64,000 nucleotides of DNA from CBDFKB01 sp965248715 (GCA_965248715.1 CBDFKB010000007.1:744001-808000), one strand, 5' to 3'; positions 52,292 to 61,207 are shown, counted from the first letter of the stretch. Program-made: numbers and translations. Notes: generated by a model not told the origin, from the letters alone.

Positions 52292-52396
52292 ATGAAATTT
52301 CACAAGAATCTACGTTTAGCGCCGATTGCTCGAGAGCGCATGGTGCGGCAGATGGCGAGCGGGCTTGGGTTGCCGGATCACACACACCAATCGTGA
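52292..52396 (+). pseudogene. N-terminal remnant of an IS481-type transposase
   Basis: ATG at 52292 with GAGGAAA upstream encodes MKFHKNLRLAPIARERMVRQ and stops after 34 residues. The (K/L)HKNARLTP...RE.MVR pattern is the start of IS481-family transposases, whose full proteins are about 300 residues. The helix-turn-helix and DDE parts are absent; a REP-A-like repeat begins 20 bases after the stop. So only the 5' end of an insertion sequence is left. Confidence 0.65.
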
Positions 52397-52415
52397 AACA
52401 AAATTGATTCCATCT

Positions 52416-52513
52416 AGAGCACTTTTCGCGATTTGTGAATCGCAAACAGTGCTCTATCTATTTGTTTTGTCGCACAATCTGAAAACCGGCCACCACTTTT
52501 CAGATTGCGCTCT
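52416..52513 (+). repeat. REP-A repeat, divergent variant 3
   Basis: Has the family layout with other arms: AGAGCAC...GTGCTCT first palindrome, the typical ATCTATTTGTTTTGTCGC linker, then CAATCTGAAAACC and CTTTTCAGATTG arms. Both hairpins are intact although the arm bases differ from variants 1 and 2. Ends 37 bases before the comM stop. Confidence 0.85.
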
Positions 52514-52549
52514 AAGTTTCACACGGCCTAACTCAAATGCGTGTCATGC

Positions 52550-54082
52550 TCAGGCTGCTTGCAAAACCCGGTCGGTGACCGCGCGGTAGGAAATAGCTTC
52601 GGCGATATGGATACGACCGACTGCATCGGTGCCGTCGAGGTCAGCAAGGGTGCGACCAACCTTTAACACCCGGTGATAGGCGCGGGCCGAAAGCTGCATC
52701 TTTTCCGCAGCCTCGTGCAGCAACCGATTGCCCGCAGCATCGGGGACAGCAATTTGCTCGATAAGTCCGTTTGGGCAATCGGCATTGGTGCCGATATCGG
52801 GTCGACCGAGTTCGGTGAAGCGGTGACGCTGGATATCGCGTGCCGCCGCTACCCTGGCCGCAACCGCCGCACTTGGTTCGGCTTCGGTCGGCAGAATCAG
52901 ATCTGATGCGCTGACCGCCGGTACCTCAATGCGCATGTCGATGCGGTCTAAGAACGGGCCCGATATGCGCGCTTGATAGTCGGAAGCACAACGCGACCCG
53001 CGCTTACAAGTATATCCAGGTTCGCCCGCCTTGCCACACCGGCAAGGGTTCATAGCCGCAATCAACTGCACATTGGACGGATAACAGGTGCGGTAATTGG
53101 CGCGCACAATGGTGGCGCTGCCGGATTCCACCGGTTGGCGGAGCGAATCGATCACTTGGGGTGTAAATTCCGGTAATTCGTCGAGAAACAGCACCCCATT
53201 GTGGGCAAGCGAAACTTCGCCTGGTCTGGCCCGTACCCCGCCGCCGACCATGGCGGCCATGGATGCTGAATGGTGCGGCGCGCGAAATGGCCGGCGCGGC
53301 GACAGGCTGCCATCGCTCAATTCGCCGGCGATCGATGCGATTACCGAAACCTCGAGCAATTCGCGCGGTGTGAGCGGCGGCAAGATCGACGGAAGCCTTG
53401 AGGCCAACATGGTTTTGCCAGCGCCGGGCGGTCCGATCATCAATAGATTGTGGCCACCGGCAGCTGCTACTTCCAACACCCGGCGCGCGCTCTCCTGGCC
53501 GCGAATATCAGCAAGATCAGGTAGAGGTGCGCTTGGTTCACGCACAGCGGCGATCGGCGCTGCCAACGCCTGGGTGCCACGGAAATGATTGGCTAACGCA
53601 ATCAGGCTCCTTGGCGCCAGTATTGCCATGTCCTCATCCGCCCATGCCGCCTCCGACCCGTTGCCATGGGGACATACCAACCCCTTGCCCATGGCATTGG
53701 CGCCCATGGCCGCCGGCAAGGTGCCGGACACCGGGGCTAGGGTTCCATCCAACGATAATTCGCCCAGCACCACATATTCGCTAAGTTGGTCAGCCGGCAG
53801 GGCTCCGAGCGCCGCCATTAACCCCGCCGCAATCGGTAGATCGTAATGGCTGCCTTCCTTAGGCAGATCGGCTGGCGCCAGATTGACCGTAATGCGTTTG
53901 GCCGGCAGGGACAGGCCGGAAGCATGCAGCGCCGCCTGTACCCGCTCGCGGCTTTCTACCACCGCCTTGTCCGGCAGGCCAACGATCGACATGCCAACCT
54001 TGCCAGGCGCGACCATGACCTGCACATCCACAGGAACCGCGTTAATTCCCTGAAATGCCACCGTGGTTACTCGTGAAACCAT
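52550..54082 (-). CDS. comM: YifB/ComM-family Mg-chelatase-like AAA+ ATPase
   Basis: 510 residues. N-terminal ChlI-type domain starts MVSRVTTVAFQGINAVPVDV and has GLPDKAVVESRERV. The AAA+ domain has LLMIGPPGAGKTMLASRLPS (Walker A, about 213-232) and GVLFLDELPEFTPQVIDSLR (Walker B). Mid-domain NPCRCGKAGEP...CKRGSRC is the zinc-type cysteine cluster of the family. ComM promotes branch migration of integrating DNA in transformation. Its product is downstream of gshB on the same strand. Confidence 0.94.
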   Translation of the reverse strand: MVSRVTTVAFQGINAVPVDVQVMVAPGKVGMSIVGLPDKAVVESRERVQAALHASGLSLPAKRITVNLAPADLPKEGSHYDLPIAAGLMAALGALPADQLSEYVVLGELSLDGTLAPVSGTLPAAMGANAMGKGLVCPHGNGSEAAWADEDMAILAPRSLIALANHFRGTQALAAPIAAVREPSAPLPDLADIRGQESARRVLEVAAAGGHNLLMIGPPGAGKTMLASRLPSILPPLTPRELLEVSVIASIAGELSDGSLSPRRPFRAPHHSASMAAMVGGGVRARPGEVSLAHNGVLFLDELPEFTPQVIDSLRQPVESGSATIVRANYRTCYPSNVQLIAAMNPCRCGKAGEPGYTCKRGSRCASDYQARISGPFLDRIDMRIEVPAVSASDLILPTEAEPSAAVAARVAAARDIQRHRFTELGRPDIGTNADCPNGLIEQIAVPDAAGNRLLHEAAEKMQLSARAYHRVLKVGRTLADLDGTDAVGRIHIAEAISYRAVTDRVLQAA

Positions 54083-54212
54083 GCCTCACCTCCCAATAAC
54101 AGGGTAACAGGAGGTTTAAGCGCAGCACAAGAACAAAAGATGAACATTGATAAAGAAAGCAGAAAATATCACGGTCGATTATTTCTCTTTCTGAAACAAT
54201 TGCGCGTATCTA

Positions 54213-55154
54213 TTATCCGCATCTACTCTCGATCGCATCCCAGATACGGGCCGCCAGATTGATACCACCAAAGCGTTCGATTTCCCGCAACCCGGTCGGC
54301 GATGTGACGTTGATTTCGGTCAATTTTCCGCCGATCACGTCAATGCCGACAAATATGAGATCGCGCTCGCGCAGCACCGGGCCGATTTTTTCGCAAATCG
54401 CGCGATCTTCGTCGTTGATTTCTGAATGTTCGGCACGGCCACCAACATGCATGTTGGAGCGCGCCTCGCCTTCAGCTGGCACCCGATTGATCGCACCCAA
54501 CGGCTCGCCGTCAACCAAGATAATGCGTTTGTCGCCCTTTCTGACCTCTGCCATGTAGCGTTGAACGATGAACGGCTCACGAAACGAGCCGCGAAACAAT
54601 TCGATCAACGATTGCAGATTTTCGTCACCTGGCATGATGCGAAACACGCCGTTGCCGCCATTGCCGAACAGCGGCTTGACGATGATATCGCCGAACCGTT
54701 CCCGGAATTCGCGCACCAATACCGGATCGCGGGTGATCAGGGTTTCTGGCATCAGTTCAGGAAAATCGGTGACTAAAATCTTTTCCGGCGCATTGCGCAC
54801 TGCTGCCGGATTATTGACCACCAGGGTGTGGGGATGAACCCGTTCCAATAAATGGGTAGTGGTAATGTAGGCAAGATCAAACGGCGGATCTTGGCGCAGC
54901 AATACCACGTCGCAATCTCTAAGGTCGGTTGGCACCGGTTGACCGAGGCTGAAATGATTGCCGACCTGATCGGCAACCGTCAACGGCTCTGCGTTTGCCA
55001 ATACGGTGCCATCATGCATCGACAAATGGTCGGGTGTATAATGCAGCAATTGGTGGCCACGGGCCTGGGCTTCCAGACACAAGCGGAAGGTCGAATCCCC
55101 TTTGATGTCGATCGAACGGATATGGTCCATCTGAATTGCGATCGTTAGCGCCAT
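54213..55154 (-). CDS. gshB: Glutathione synthetase
   Basis: 313 residues, ATP-grasp fold. Starts MALTIAIQMDHIRSIDIKGD; has LLRQDPPFDLAYITTTHLLE (about 85-104), NNPAAVRNAPEKI, VKPLFGNGGNGVFRI and IDVIGGKLTEINVTSPTGLR near the C-terminus. It joins gamma-glutamylcysteine and glycine. In rhizobia gshB usually follows yraN, which here is at 17.3 kb on the other side of the window. Confidence 0.96.
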   Translation of the reverse strand: MALTIAIQMDHIRSIDIKGDSTFRLCLEAQARGHQLLHYTPDHLSMHDGTVLANAEPLTVADQVGNHFSLGQPVPTDLRDCDVVLLRQDPPFDLAYITTTHLLERVHPHTLVVNNPAAVRNAPEKILVTDFPELMPETLITRDPVLVREFRERFGDIIVKPLFGNGGNGVFRIMPGDENLQSLIELFRGSFREPFIVQRYMAEVRKGDKRIILVDGEPLGAINRVPAEGEARSNMHVGGRAEHSEINDEDRAICEKIGPVLRERDLIFVGIDVIGGKLTEINVTSPTGLREIERFGGINLAARIWDAIESRCG

Positions 55155-55191
55155 GGCTCAGCTCCGCTTGGGAAATTTTGGTTTGGTATAC

Positions 55192-55887
55192 CTAGGGCCT
55201 GTTGACAATTATACTCTTAACCACTTCCGCGCGGAAAATCGGCACCCGATTAAGGAGTACACCAGACAATTATCGCGGTGTGTTCCTTTGCCCCGGGCAA
55301 TGATCGGGTATCGGCGACATACGCAGCAAACCAAACATCATTACCAAGCCGGTGCACCGCATCAGCTTTGCGCAAATCAACCTGGTTTGTAAAGCGCAAG
55401 CAATTGCGTGGCTTGTTTCAATGTTAGCTGCCGGTTCAAACCTATTGTTTTCGCAAACCGGAGACAGGCCGGGTGGATAATTTGCCGCTCAAGGGTTGCG
55501 AAACCGACCGAAACCGCCGCTGCAGTGGCTGGTCGCCCGCTCACCCGGCAAACAAAGAGATGGATCTGTTGGAAAAGAGAAGTTATTTACACGATTGCGG
55601 CGACTTGTGGCGCATTCGCGTTCATAATTTGGCCACGCATTTCCGGTCACCTGTTAGGGTTGGGCAACATTAATCTCGTGCAATTTGCTCTGAAAGGAAA
55701 GGTTTGAATGGACGAAAACAAACGCCAGGGAAGGCATTTGCCTTTTCGAGCATTGGTTACGATCATGAAGCCTTTCTTGCGAAACCGAAGGGCGTCGAAT
55801 ATTTGCCGGATCGATGGGTTGGAAAACCTTGCCAGGAACCAATTGGGCCACGCCGGCGCTACAACCATAATTATCCACAGGCCCTAG
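55192..55887. mobile_element. 696-bp segment bounded by inverted REP-B copies and CTAG, probable decayed transposable element
   Basis: The left end reads CTAGGGCCTGTTGACAATTA and the right end is its near inverse, with CTAG at both outer edges (55192-55195 and 55884-55887), which looks like a 4-base target duplication of the YTAR type used by IS5-group elements. No intact transposase is visible. A 59-codon frame from 55708 (MDENKRQGRHLPFRALVTIM), with a strong GAAAGGAAAGG upstream, ends exactly in the right CTAG; I do not recognise it. The segment fills most of the 800-base gap between gshB and fabA. Confidence 0.5.
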
Positions 55888-55957
55888 ATCATAACAACGC
55901 GACAAATCACTAGTTGGACCAGCAGTTGGTCCTCGAACCGCCAAACGAAAGCCAACC

Positions 55958-56464
55958 ATGGTCGAGCAAAAATCCAGTTACAATTACCAAGAAGTCCTAA
56001 AATGCGGGCAGGGCGAATTATTTGGATCGGGCAACGCGCAATTGCCGGTTCCGCCGATGCTTATGTTTCATCGCATCACTGAGGTCAGCGCGACCGGCGG
56101 GCAAAACGGCAAGGGAATGATCCGGGCCGAATTTGATATCACCCCGGATTTGTGGTTTTTCAAATGCCATTTTGTTGGCGACCCGGTGATGCCCGGCTGT
56201 TTGGGCCTTGACGCGTTATGGCAATTGACCGGGTTTTATCTCGGCTGGCTGGGTGAACCTGGCAAGGGCCGCGCGCTTGCCACCGGCGAGATCAGATTAT
56301 CGGGAATGGTGACGCCCAAGACCAGTTTGGTCGAATATGGCGTCGACTTTAAACGGGTCATGCGTTCGCGCTTGGTCTTGGGCATCGCCGATGGTTGGGT
56401 AAAAGCGGATGGTGAGGAGATTTATCGCGCCAGCGATTTGCGGGTGGGGCTATTCTCCACATGA
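55958..56464 (+). CDS. fabA: FabA, 3-hydroxydecanoyl-ACP dehydratase/isomerase
   Basis: 168 residues. The hot-dog fold active site is KCHFVGDPVMPGCLGLDALW, with the catalytic His (about 71) and Asp (about 85) typical of FabA rather than FabZ. It introduces the double bond in unsaturated fatty acid synthesis in the cytoplasm. First gene of fabA-fabB-fabI. In many rhizobia irr lies just upstream; here the region upstream is the REP-B-bounded segment. Confidence 0.97.
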   Translation: MVEQKSSYNYQEVLKCGQGELFGSGNAQLPVPPMLMFHRITEVSATGGQNGKGMIRAEFDITPDLWFFKCHFVGDPVMPGCLGLDALWQLTGFYLGWLGEPGKGRALATGEIRLSGMVTPKTSLVEYGVDFKRVMRSRLVLGIADGWVKADGEEIYRASDLRVGLFST

Positions 56465-56563
56465 GAGCGCCTTGAACCGCGCTGGTCGCTGATCTAAATT
56501 AACCATCAACACAGACGCCGTCGCGCCGGCATTGGCGGCCATCGGCAGTGAAGGACCATCGAT

Positions 56564-57781
56564 ATGAGGCGGGTCGTCGTCACCGGAATGGGCATTGTTT
56601 CCTCGATTGGAAACACCACCCAGGAAGTGCTTTCATCGTTGCGCGAAGCCAAGTCCGGCATTCGCCCGGCAGCCGATTATGCGCAATACGGGTTTCGCTG
56701 CCAGGTCCATGGCGAACCGGATCTCGACCCGTTCGAGGTTTTGGACCGCCGTACCGTGCGTTTCATGGGCAAGGGCACGGCGTGGAATTATATCGCCATG
56801 GAGCAAGCGATCCGCGATTGCGGTCTGGAGGATGACCAGGTGGTCAATCCGCGCACCGGCATCATCATGGGTTCGGGCGGACCTTCGACACACACCATAT
56901 TCGAGGCCGCGGTGACCACCCAGGAACGCGGCCCAAGGCGAATTGGCCCAACTGCGGTTCCCAAATGCATGAGTTCGACCGCATCGGCGGTTTTGGCGAC
57001 CCAGTTCCGCATCAAGGGCATCAATTACTCCATATCCTCGGCCTGCGCGACCTCCAACCACTGCATTGGCAATGCCAGCGAAATGATCCAGATCGGCAAA
57101 CAGGACATTATGTTCGCCGGCGGGTCGGAGGATCTCGACTGGACCCTTTCCAACCTGTTTGATGCCATGGGCGCCATGTCGTCCGGGTTCAATGACCGCC
57201 CGCACACCGCTTCGCGTGCCTTCGACATCAACCGCGATGGATTTGTCATTGCTGGTGGCGCCGGCGTACTGGTCCTGGAGGAACTGGAGCACGCAAAAAG
57301 TCGCGGCGCCAAGATATATGGCGAGATCGTCGGTTACGGCGCTACCTCTGATGGTTACGACATGGTGGCGCCGTCCGGCGAAGGCGCCACCCGATGTATG
57401 CGCATGGCGCTGGAGACCATTAACGACAAGATCGATTACATCAATCCGCACGCCACCTCGACGGTGGTCGGCGACAAAAAAGAAGCAGAGGCTTTGCGCG
57501 AAATATTTAACGGAGACTGCCCGCCGGTCTCCGGCACCAAGTCGCTGACCGGCCACTCGCTCGGTGCTACCGGGGTCCAGGAGGCGATCTATTCATTGCT
57601 GATGATGAACAATGGTTTCATTTGCGAAAGCGCCAATATCGAGGAGCTTGATCCGGAATTTTCCGACATAAACATCGTGCGCACGCGCCGTGATAATGTT
57701 GAACTGAACACGGTTATGTCCAATTCATTCGGATTTGGCGGCACCAATGCGACGCTGGTATTCCAGCGCTATAACGGTTGA
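56564..57781 (+). CDS. fabB: FabB, 3-oxoacyl-ACP synthase I
   Basis: 405 residues starting MRRVVVTGMGIVSSIGNTTQ. Catalytic Cys in SACATSNHCIGNA (about 162), His in INPHATSTVVGDK (about 297) and His in GTKSLTGHSLGATG (about 333) form the Cys-His-His triad. The C-terminus has NSFGFGGTNATLVF. It elongates unsaturated acyl-ACPs produced by FabA. It follows fabA after 99 bases and is followed by fabI 19 bases downstream. Confidence 0.97.
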   Translation: MRRVVVTGMGIVSSIGNTTQEVLSSLREAKSGIRPAADYAQYGFRCQVHGEPDLDPFEVLDRRTVRFMGKGTAWNYIAMEQAIRDCGLEDDQVVNPRTGIIMGSGGPSTHTIFEAAVTTQERGPRRIGPTAVPKCMSSTASAVLATQFRIKGINYSISSACATSNHCIGNASEMIQIGKQDIMFAGGSEDLDWTLSNLFDAMGAMSSGFNDRPHTASRAFDINRDGFVIAGGAGVLVLEELEHAKSRGAKIYGEIVGYGATSDGYDMVAPSGEGATRCMRMALETINDKIDYINPHATSTVVGDKKEAEALREIFNGDCPPVSGTKSLTGHSLGATGVQEAIYSLLMMNNGFICESANIEELDPEFSDINIVRTRRDNVELNTVMSNSFGFGGTNATLVFQRYNG

Positions 57782-57800
57782 TCGCTTGAGTTCCGGCGAC

Positions 57801-58589
57801 ATGGCGCTGATGCGCGGCAAGCGCGGCCTGATTATGGGGGTCGCAAACGACCATTCGATCGCGTGGGGCATCGCCCGGAAATTAGCCGGACACGGTGCTG
57901 AATTGGCCTTTACCTATCAGGGATCGGCCTTCGGCAAACGGGTGCGCCCGCTTGCTGAAAGCCTCGGTTGCGATCTGGTGTTAGACTGTGATGTGGAAGA
58001 TCCGGCTAGTATCGACCTTGTGTTCGCTAAATTGGCCGATAAATGGGGTGGCATTGATTTTCTGGTTCACTCGATCGCGTTTTCAAACCGGGACGAACTA
58101 AAAGGCCTATATGCCGATACCAGCCGTGAAAATTTCGTTCGCACCATGGTGATCTCCTGCTTCTCGTTTACCGAAGTAGCTAGGCGGGCAGCGGCGATGA
58201 TGCCGGATGGCGGCGCTATGCTGACCCTGACTTATGGCGGATCGCAAAGGGTGATGCCGAACTACAATGTCATGGGGGTCGCCAAGGCGGCGTTGGAAGC
58301 AAGCGTGCGCTATCTGGCAAGCGACTTCGGCCCGAACCGGGTTAGGGTCAATGCAATATCCGCCGGGCCGGTGCGCACCCTGGCCGGCGCCGGGGTAGCC
58401 GATGCACGGCGCATGTTCAACTACCAGCAACAAAATTCGCCGCTGCGCCGATCTGTGGAAATCGACGATATCGGCGGCTCGGCGCTATATTTGTTGTCCG
58501 ATCTTGGTTGCGGGGTAACCGGAGAAATCCACTATGTCGATTCCGGTTTTTCGACCATTTCCATGCCGCGGCCGGACGCATTGGACTGA
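57801..58589 (+). CDS. fabI: FabI, enoyl-ACP reductase
   Basis: 262 residues from the ATG at 57801; the frame is open into fabB but that part is not FabI-like. SDR signatures: GLIMGVANDHSIAWGIARKL (about 9-28), the FabI-type catalytic pattern YNVMGVAKAALEASVRYLAS (Tyr-X6-Lys) and RVNAISAGPVRTLA. It performs the NADH-dependent last reduction of each elongation cycle and is the target class of triclosan-type inhibitors. Confidence 0.95.
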   Translation: MALMRGKRGLIMGVANDHSIAWGIARKLAGHGAELAFTYQGSAFGKRVRPLAESLGCDLVLDCDVEDPASIDLVFAKLADKWGGIDFLVHSIAFSNRDELKGLYADTSRENFVRTMVISCFSFTEVARRAAAMMPDGGAMLTLTYGGSQRVMPNYNVMGVAKAALEASVRYLASDFGPNRVRVNAISAGPVRTLAGAGVADARRMFNYQQQNSPLRRSVEIDDIGGSALYLLSDLGCGVTGEIHYVDSGFSTISMPRPDALD

Positions 58590-58673
58590 GCGATCCAGCA
58601 ACCAGGGTGGTTATCTGTTAGGCCGACTTCTCCCCGTTTTTGCGCCCGGCGATGATGCCGCGCGCTGTCGCGT

Positions 58674-60242
58674 CTAAAGCGTCTGGTTGTATTCACCGAC
58701 TTCCGGGTTTTCGCGCAGCACCGCGTCCATGGCATGGAACATTGCCACCTTGCGTTCTTCCGACACCGGGCTTTCGACCACCACCACCAATTGCGGCGTG
58801 TTGGACGACGCACGGATCAGCCCCCAGGTGCCATCGTCGCTAACCACACGCACGCCGTTGACAGTGATCAGGTCTGAGATTTTGTGCCCAGCAATGGTTT
58901 CGCCGGCACCATGCATGGCCTTGAAATGCTCGACCACCCGTTCAACCACATCATATTTGATCTCATCGGCACAGTTTGGCGACATGGTCGGCGAGCCGTA
59001 TGTGACCGGTAGCGCGCGCCTTAGATCAGCCAACGAGCGGTCTGGGTTGCGTTCCATCATATCGCAAACCGCCAACGCAGTGACGATGCCGTCATCATAG
59101 CCAAGGCCGATTGGTTCTGCGAAGAAAAAGTGGCCTGATTTCTCGAACCCGGCAATCGCGCCAAGCGCGTTGACCCGTCGTTTGATATAGGAATGTCCGG
59201 TCTTGTAGTAATCGGTTTGTGCCTGATGGTCGATCAGCACCGGATCGGTCAAAAATAACCCGGTGGATTTGACATCGACAACGAATTTACAGCCCTTGTG
59301 GATCGACGAGATATCGCGTGCCAACATCACCCCAACCTTGTCGGCAAAAATTTCTTGACCCTCATTGTCGACCACACCGCAGCGGTCGCCGTCGCCGTCG
59401 AAGCCAAGCCCGACATCGGCACCATGTTCCAAAACCGCATCACGGATCGCATGCAACATCTGCATGTCTTCGGGATTGGGGTTGTAGCGCGGGAAAGTGT
59501 AGTCAAGTTTGGCGTCGAGTGGGATTACTTCCAAGCCGACGCGGCGCAGCACTTGCGGCGCGAACGCACCAGCGGTGCCGTTGCCGCAGGCGGCGATCAC
59601 TTTCAGCTTGCGTTGAATTTTGGGCCGCGCAGCCAATTTGCCAATGTAGTTTTCGCCGAAGCCGGCGATGAATTTGTAGGAGCCAGCGCCGCGCAACTGC
59701 CATTCGCCGCCAAGCACAATGTCGCGCAGCCGGGCCATCTCGTCCGGTCCAAAGGTTAGTGGCCGCTCGCATCCCATTTTTATGCCGGTCCAGCCATTGT
59801 CATTGTGGGATGCGGTCACCATCGCCACCGAGGCAATGTCGAGGGCGAATTGGGCGTAATAGGCGGTTGGCGATAGTGCTAGGCCGATGTCGTGTACATT
59901 AGCGCCGGCGGCCATCAAACCGCTGACCAGGGCTTGCTTGATCGACAACGAATAAGCGCGAAAATCATGGCCGACGACAATGTCGGAACCGGCGCCTTGT
60001 TCGTGTATCAGTGTGCCAAGCCCCATGCCGAGCGCCTGGACACCCATCAAATTGAGTTCCGGCGGCTTATCCGAGCCGGGATGGCCGAACCACCAGCGGG
60101 CGTCGTATTCACGAAAGCCGGTCGGCTTGACCAGCGGCGTAATTTCGAATTCCGCGGTATTTGCCGCAAGCGAATGGACGGGTTTGGGAAACATGTCGGT
60201 CACGCGATGATTGTTGTTGGGTTTTTGGTTGGAATCGACCAT
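58674..60242 (-). CDS. Phosphomannomutase/phosphoglucomutase
   Basis: 522 residues from the ATG at 60242, which has AGAGG seven bases upstream. Alpha-D-phosphohexomutase domains in order: the active-site Ser in VTASHNDNGWTGIKMG (about 140-155), the metal loop GLGFDGDGDRCGVV (about 265-280), the sugar-specificity loop GFEKSGHFFFAEP (about 345) and the phosphate-binding RASSNTPQLVVVVES. It makes mannose-1-phosphate or glucose-1-phosphate for envelope sugars. The leader contains a strong inverted repeat that covers the ribosome binding site. Confidence 0.92.
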   Translation of the reverse strand: MVDSNQKPNNNHRVTDMFPKPVHSLAANTAEFEITPLVKPTGFREYDARWWFGHPGSDKPPELNLMGVQALGMGLGTLIHEQGAGSDIVVGHDFRAYSLSIKQALVSGLMAAGANVHDIGLALSPTAYYAQFALDIASVAMVTASHNDNGWTGIKMGCERPLTFGPDEMARLRDIVLGGEWQLRGAGSYKFIAGFGENYIGKLAARPKIQRKLKVIAACGNGTAGAFAPQVLRRVGLEVIPLDAKLDYTFPRYNPNPEDMQMLHAIRDAVLEHGADVGLGFDGDGDRCGVVDNEGQEIFADKVGVMLARDISSIHKGCKFVVDVKSTGLFLTDPVLIDHQAQTDYYKTGHSYIKRRVNALGAIAGFEKSGHFFFAEPIGLGYDDGIVTALAVCDMMERNPDRSLADLRRALPVTYGSPTMSPNCADEIKYDVVERVVEHFKAMHGAGETIAGHKISDLITVNGVRVVSDDGTWGLIRASSNTPQLVVVVESPVSEERKVAMFHAMDAVLRENPEVGEYNQTL

Positions 60243-60244
60243 CT

Positions 60245-60387
60245 GAGCACCTCTAAAAACCCTTCTTTTGGGTCCTGGGAGCAATTTTTCGTTTTTGCGT
60301 TCCTCAAATATTTCAACATACTATCCGGTACTCAAAACTTCAAAATCACCCCCAGCCCAACAAAATCGAAGGTTTTTAGAGGTACTC
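60245..60387 (-). promoter_or_regulatory. Inverted repeat in the phosphomannomutase leader that can cover the ribosome binding site
   Basis: GAGCACCTCTAAAAACCCTT (left arm 60245-60265) pairs with 60368-60387 with one mismatch and one bulge; weaker pairing extends each arm inward by about 18 bases. On the minus strand the arm next to the gene contains AGAGGTGCTC, the ribosome binding site, 3 bases from the ATG at 60242. It could be an RNA switch or a small MITE. Confidence 0.55.
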
Positions 60388-60465
60388 ATCTGCCGATACC
60401 GGTATGCCGGCCAGGCAATGGCAGGCACCGGGTTCTCCTTTCAGTGCGTCGCCAATGGGCAACAT

Positions 60466-61017
60466 TCATTGGGTCAAAATTAAGGTGTTGGACGATATTT
60501 CAAAGCGTTTCAGCTTGTTGAGAAAGCTCATCCCCAACAAAATGATGTCCAGCGAAGTATCGCGCGATACGCTGGCCTGAACATCGCGAATGACCACGCG
60601 GCCGATCTCGATTTCATCAATCATTGCTGCCGCCGCCATCTTTACCCCGTTGGCGGTGCTGACGCGGTACTTAAAATCAGCCGGCGTCAAACGGATACCA
60701 AGCCGGCGTGCGGTAGTTTCGTTGATTGCGACCAAGGTCGCGCCAGTATCGACCAGCACTTTGACCGCGCGGTTGTTCATTTTTGCATCGGTGTAAAAGT
60801 GGCCACGATTGTCGCTTCGGATCCGTACCGTGCGGCCAGCTAACGGGTTGTAGGCCGCTTGTTCGGTTATGGGCTGGGGAGCGGTCGTCTCCATCGCCGG
60901 CAAATTGTCTTGGGTCATTTTCGGGTCGGACGGTTTGATCGTTTCGATCAAGGCGGGCATTTGCGTCGCGATGCCGGCCATGGCCACCGCGGCCATCATA
61001 TATCGCAACATTTGCAT
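60466..61017 (-). CDS. Retropepsin-like clan AA aspartic protease (TIGR02281-type)
   Basis: 183 residues. N-terminal hydrophobic segment (about 6-25) anchors it or directs export; a linker rich in Pro/Thr follows; the protease domain has the active-site motif VLVDTGATLVAINETTARRL (about 88-107, D-T-G) and DIILLGMSFLNKLKRFEISS near the C-terminus. The family is related to SpoIIGA/DDI-type retropepsins and is found in many alphaproteobacteria with unknown substrates. It functions as a homodimer in relatives. Confidence 0.85.
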   Translation of the reverse strand: MQMLRYMMAAVAMAGIATQMPALIETIKPSDPKMTQDNLPAMETTAPQPITEQAAYNPLAGRTVRIRSDNRGHFYTDAKMNNRAVKVLVDTGATLVAINETTARRLGIRLTPADFKYRVSTANGVKMAAAAMIDEIEIGRVVIRDVQASVSRDTSLDIILLGMSFLNKLKRFEISSNTLILTQ

Positions 61018-61207
61018 GATCCCGTAGCTTATTGTGCAGTTGCCGCTACTTGTCTCACCAGGGCACTAACCGAATGCTAATTGGCGGTGATTTTCTTATC
61101 GGACGGGTTGAATGGAAATGGATAAATACAACTGATGGTTGATGTCTGGTTACCAAAGCTCGACGGCCTTTCCAAGAAACCGTGATGTTGTTGGTCGGTC
61201 CGGTGGG

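Noticed and set aside
55408..55707. 99-residue plus-strand frame in the REP-B-bounded segment
   Set aside because: No motif, and neighbouring frames are equally open; not supported as a gene.
56633..57556. Long minus-strand frame opposite fabB
   Set aside because: Shadow of fabB; no protein-like motifs.
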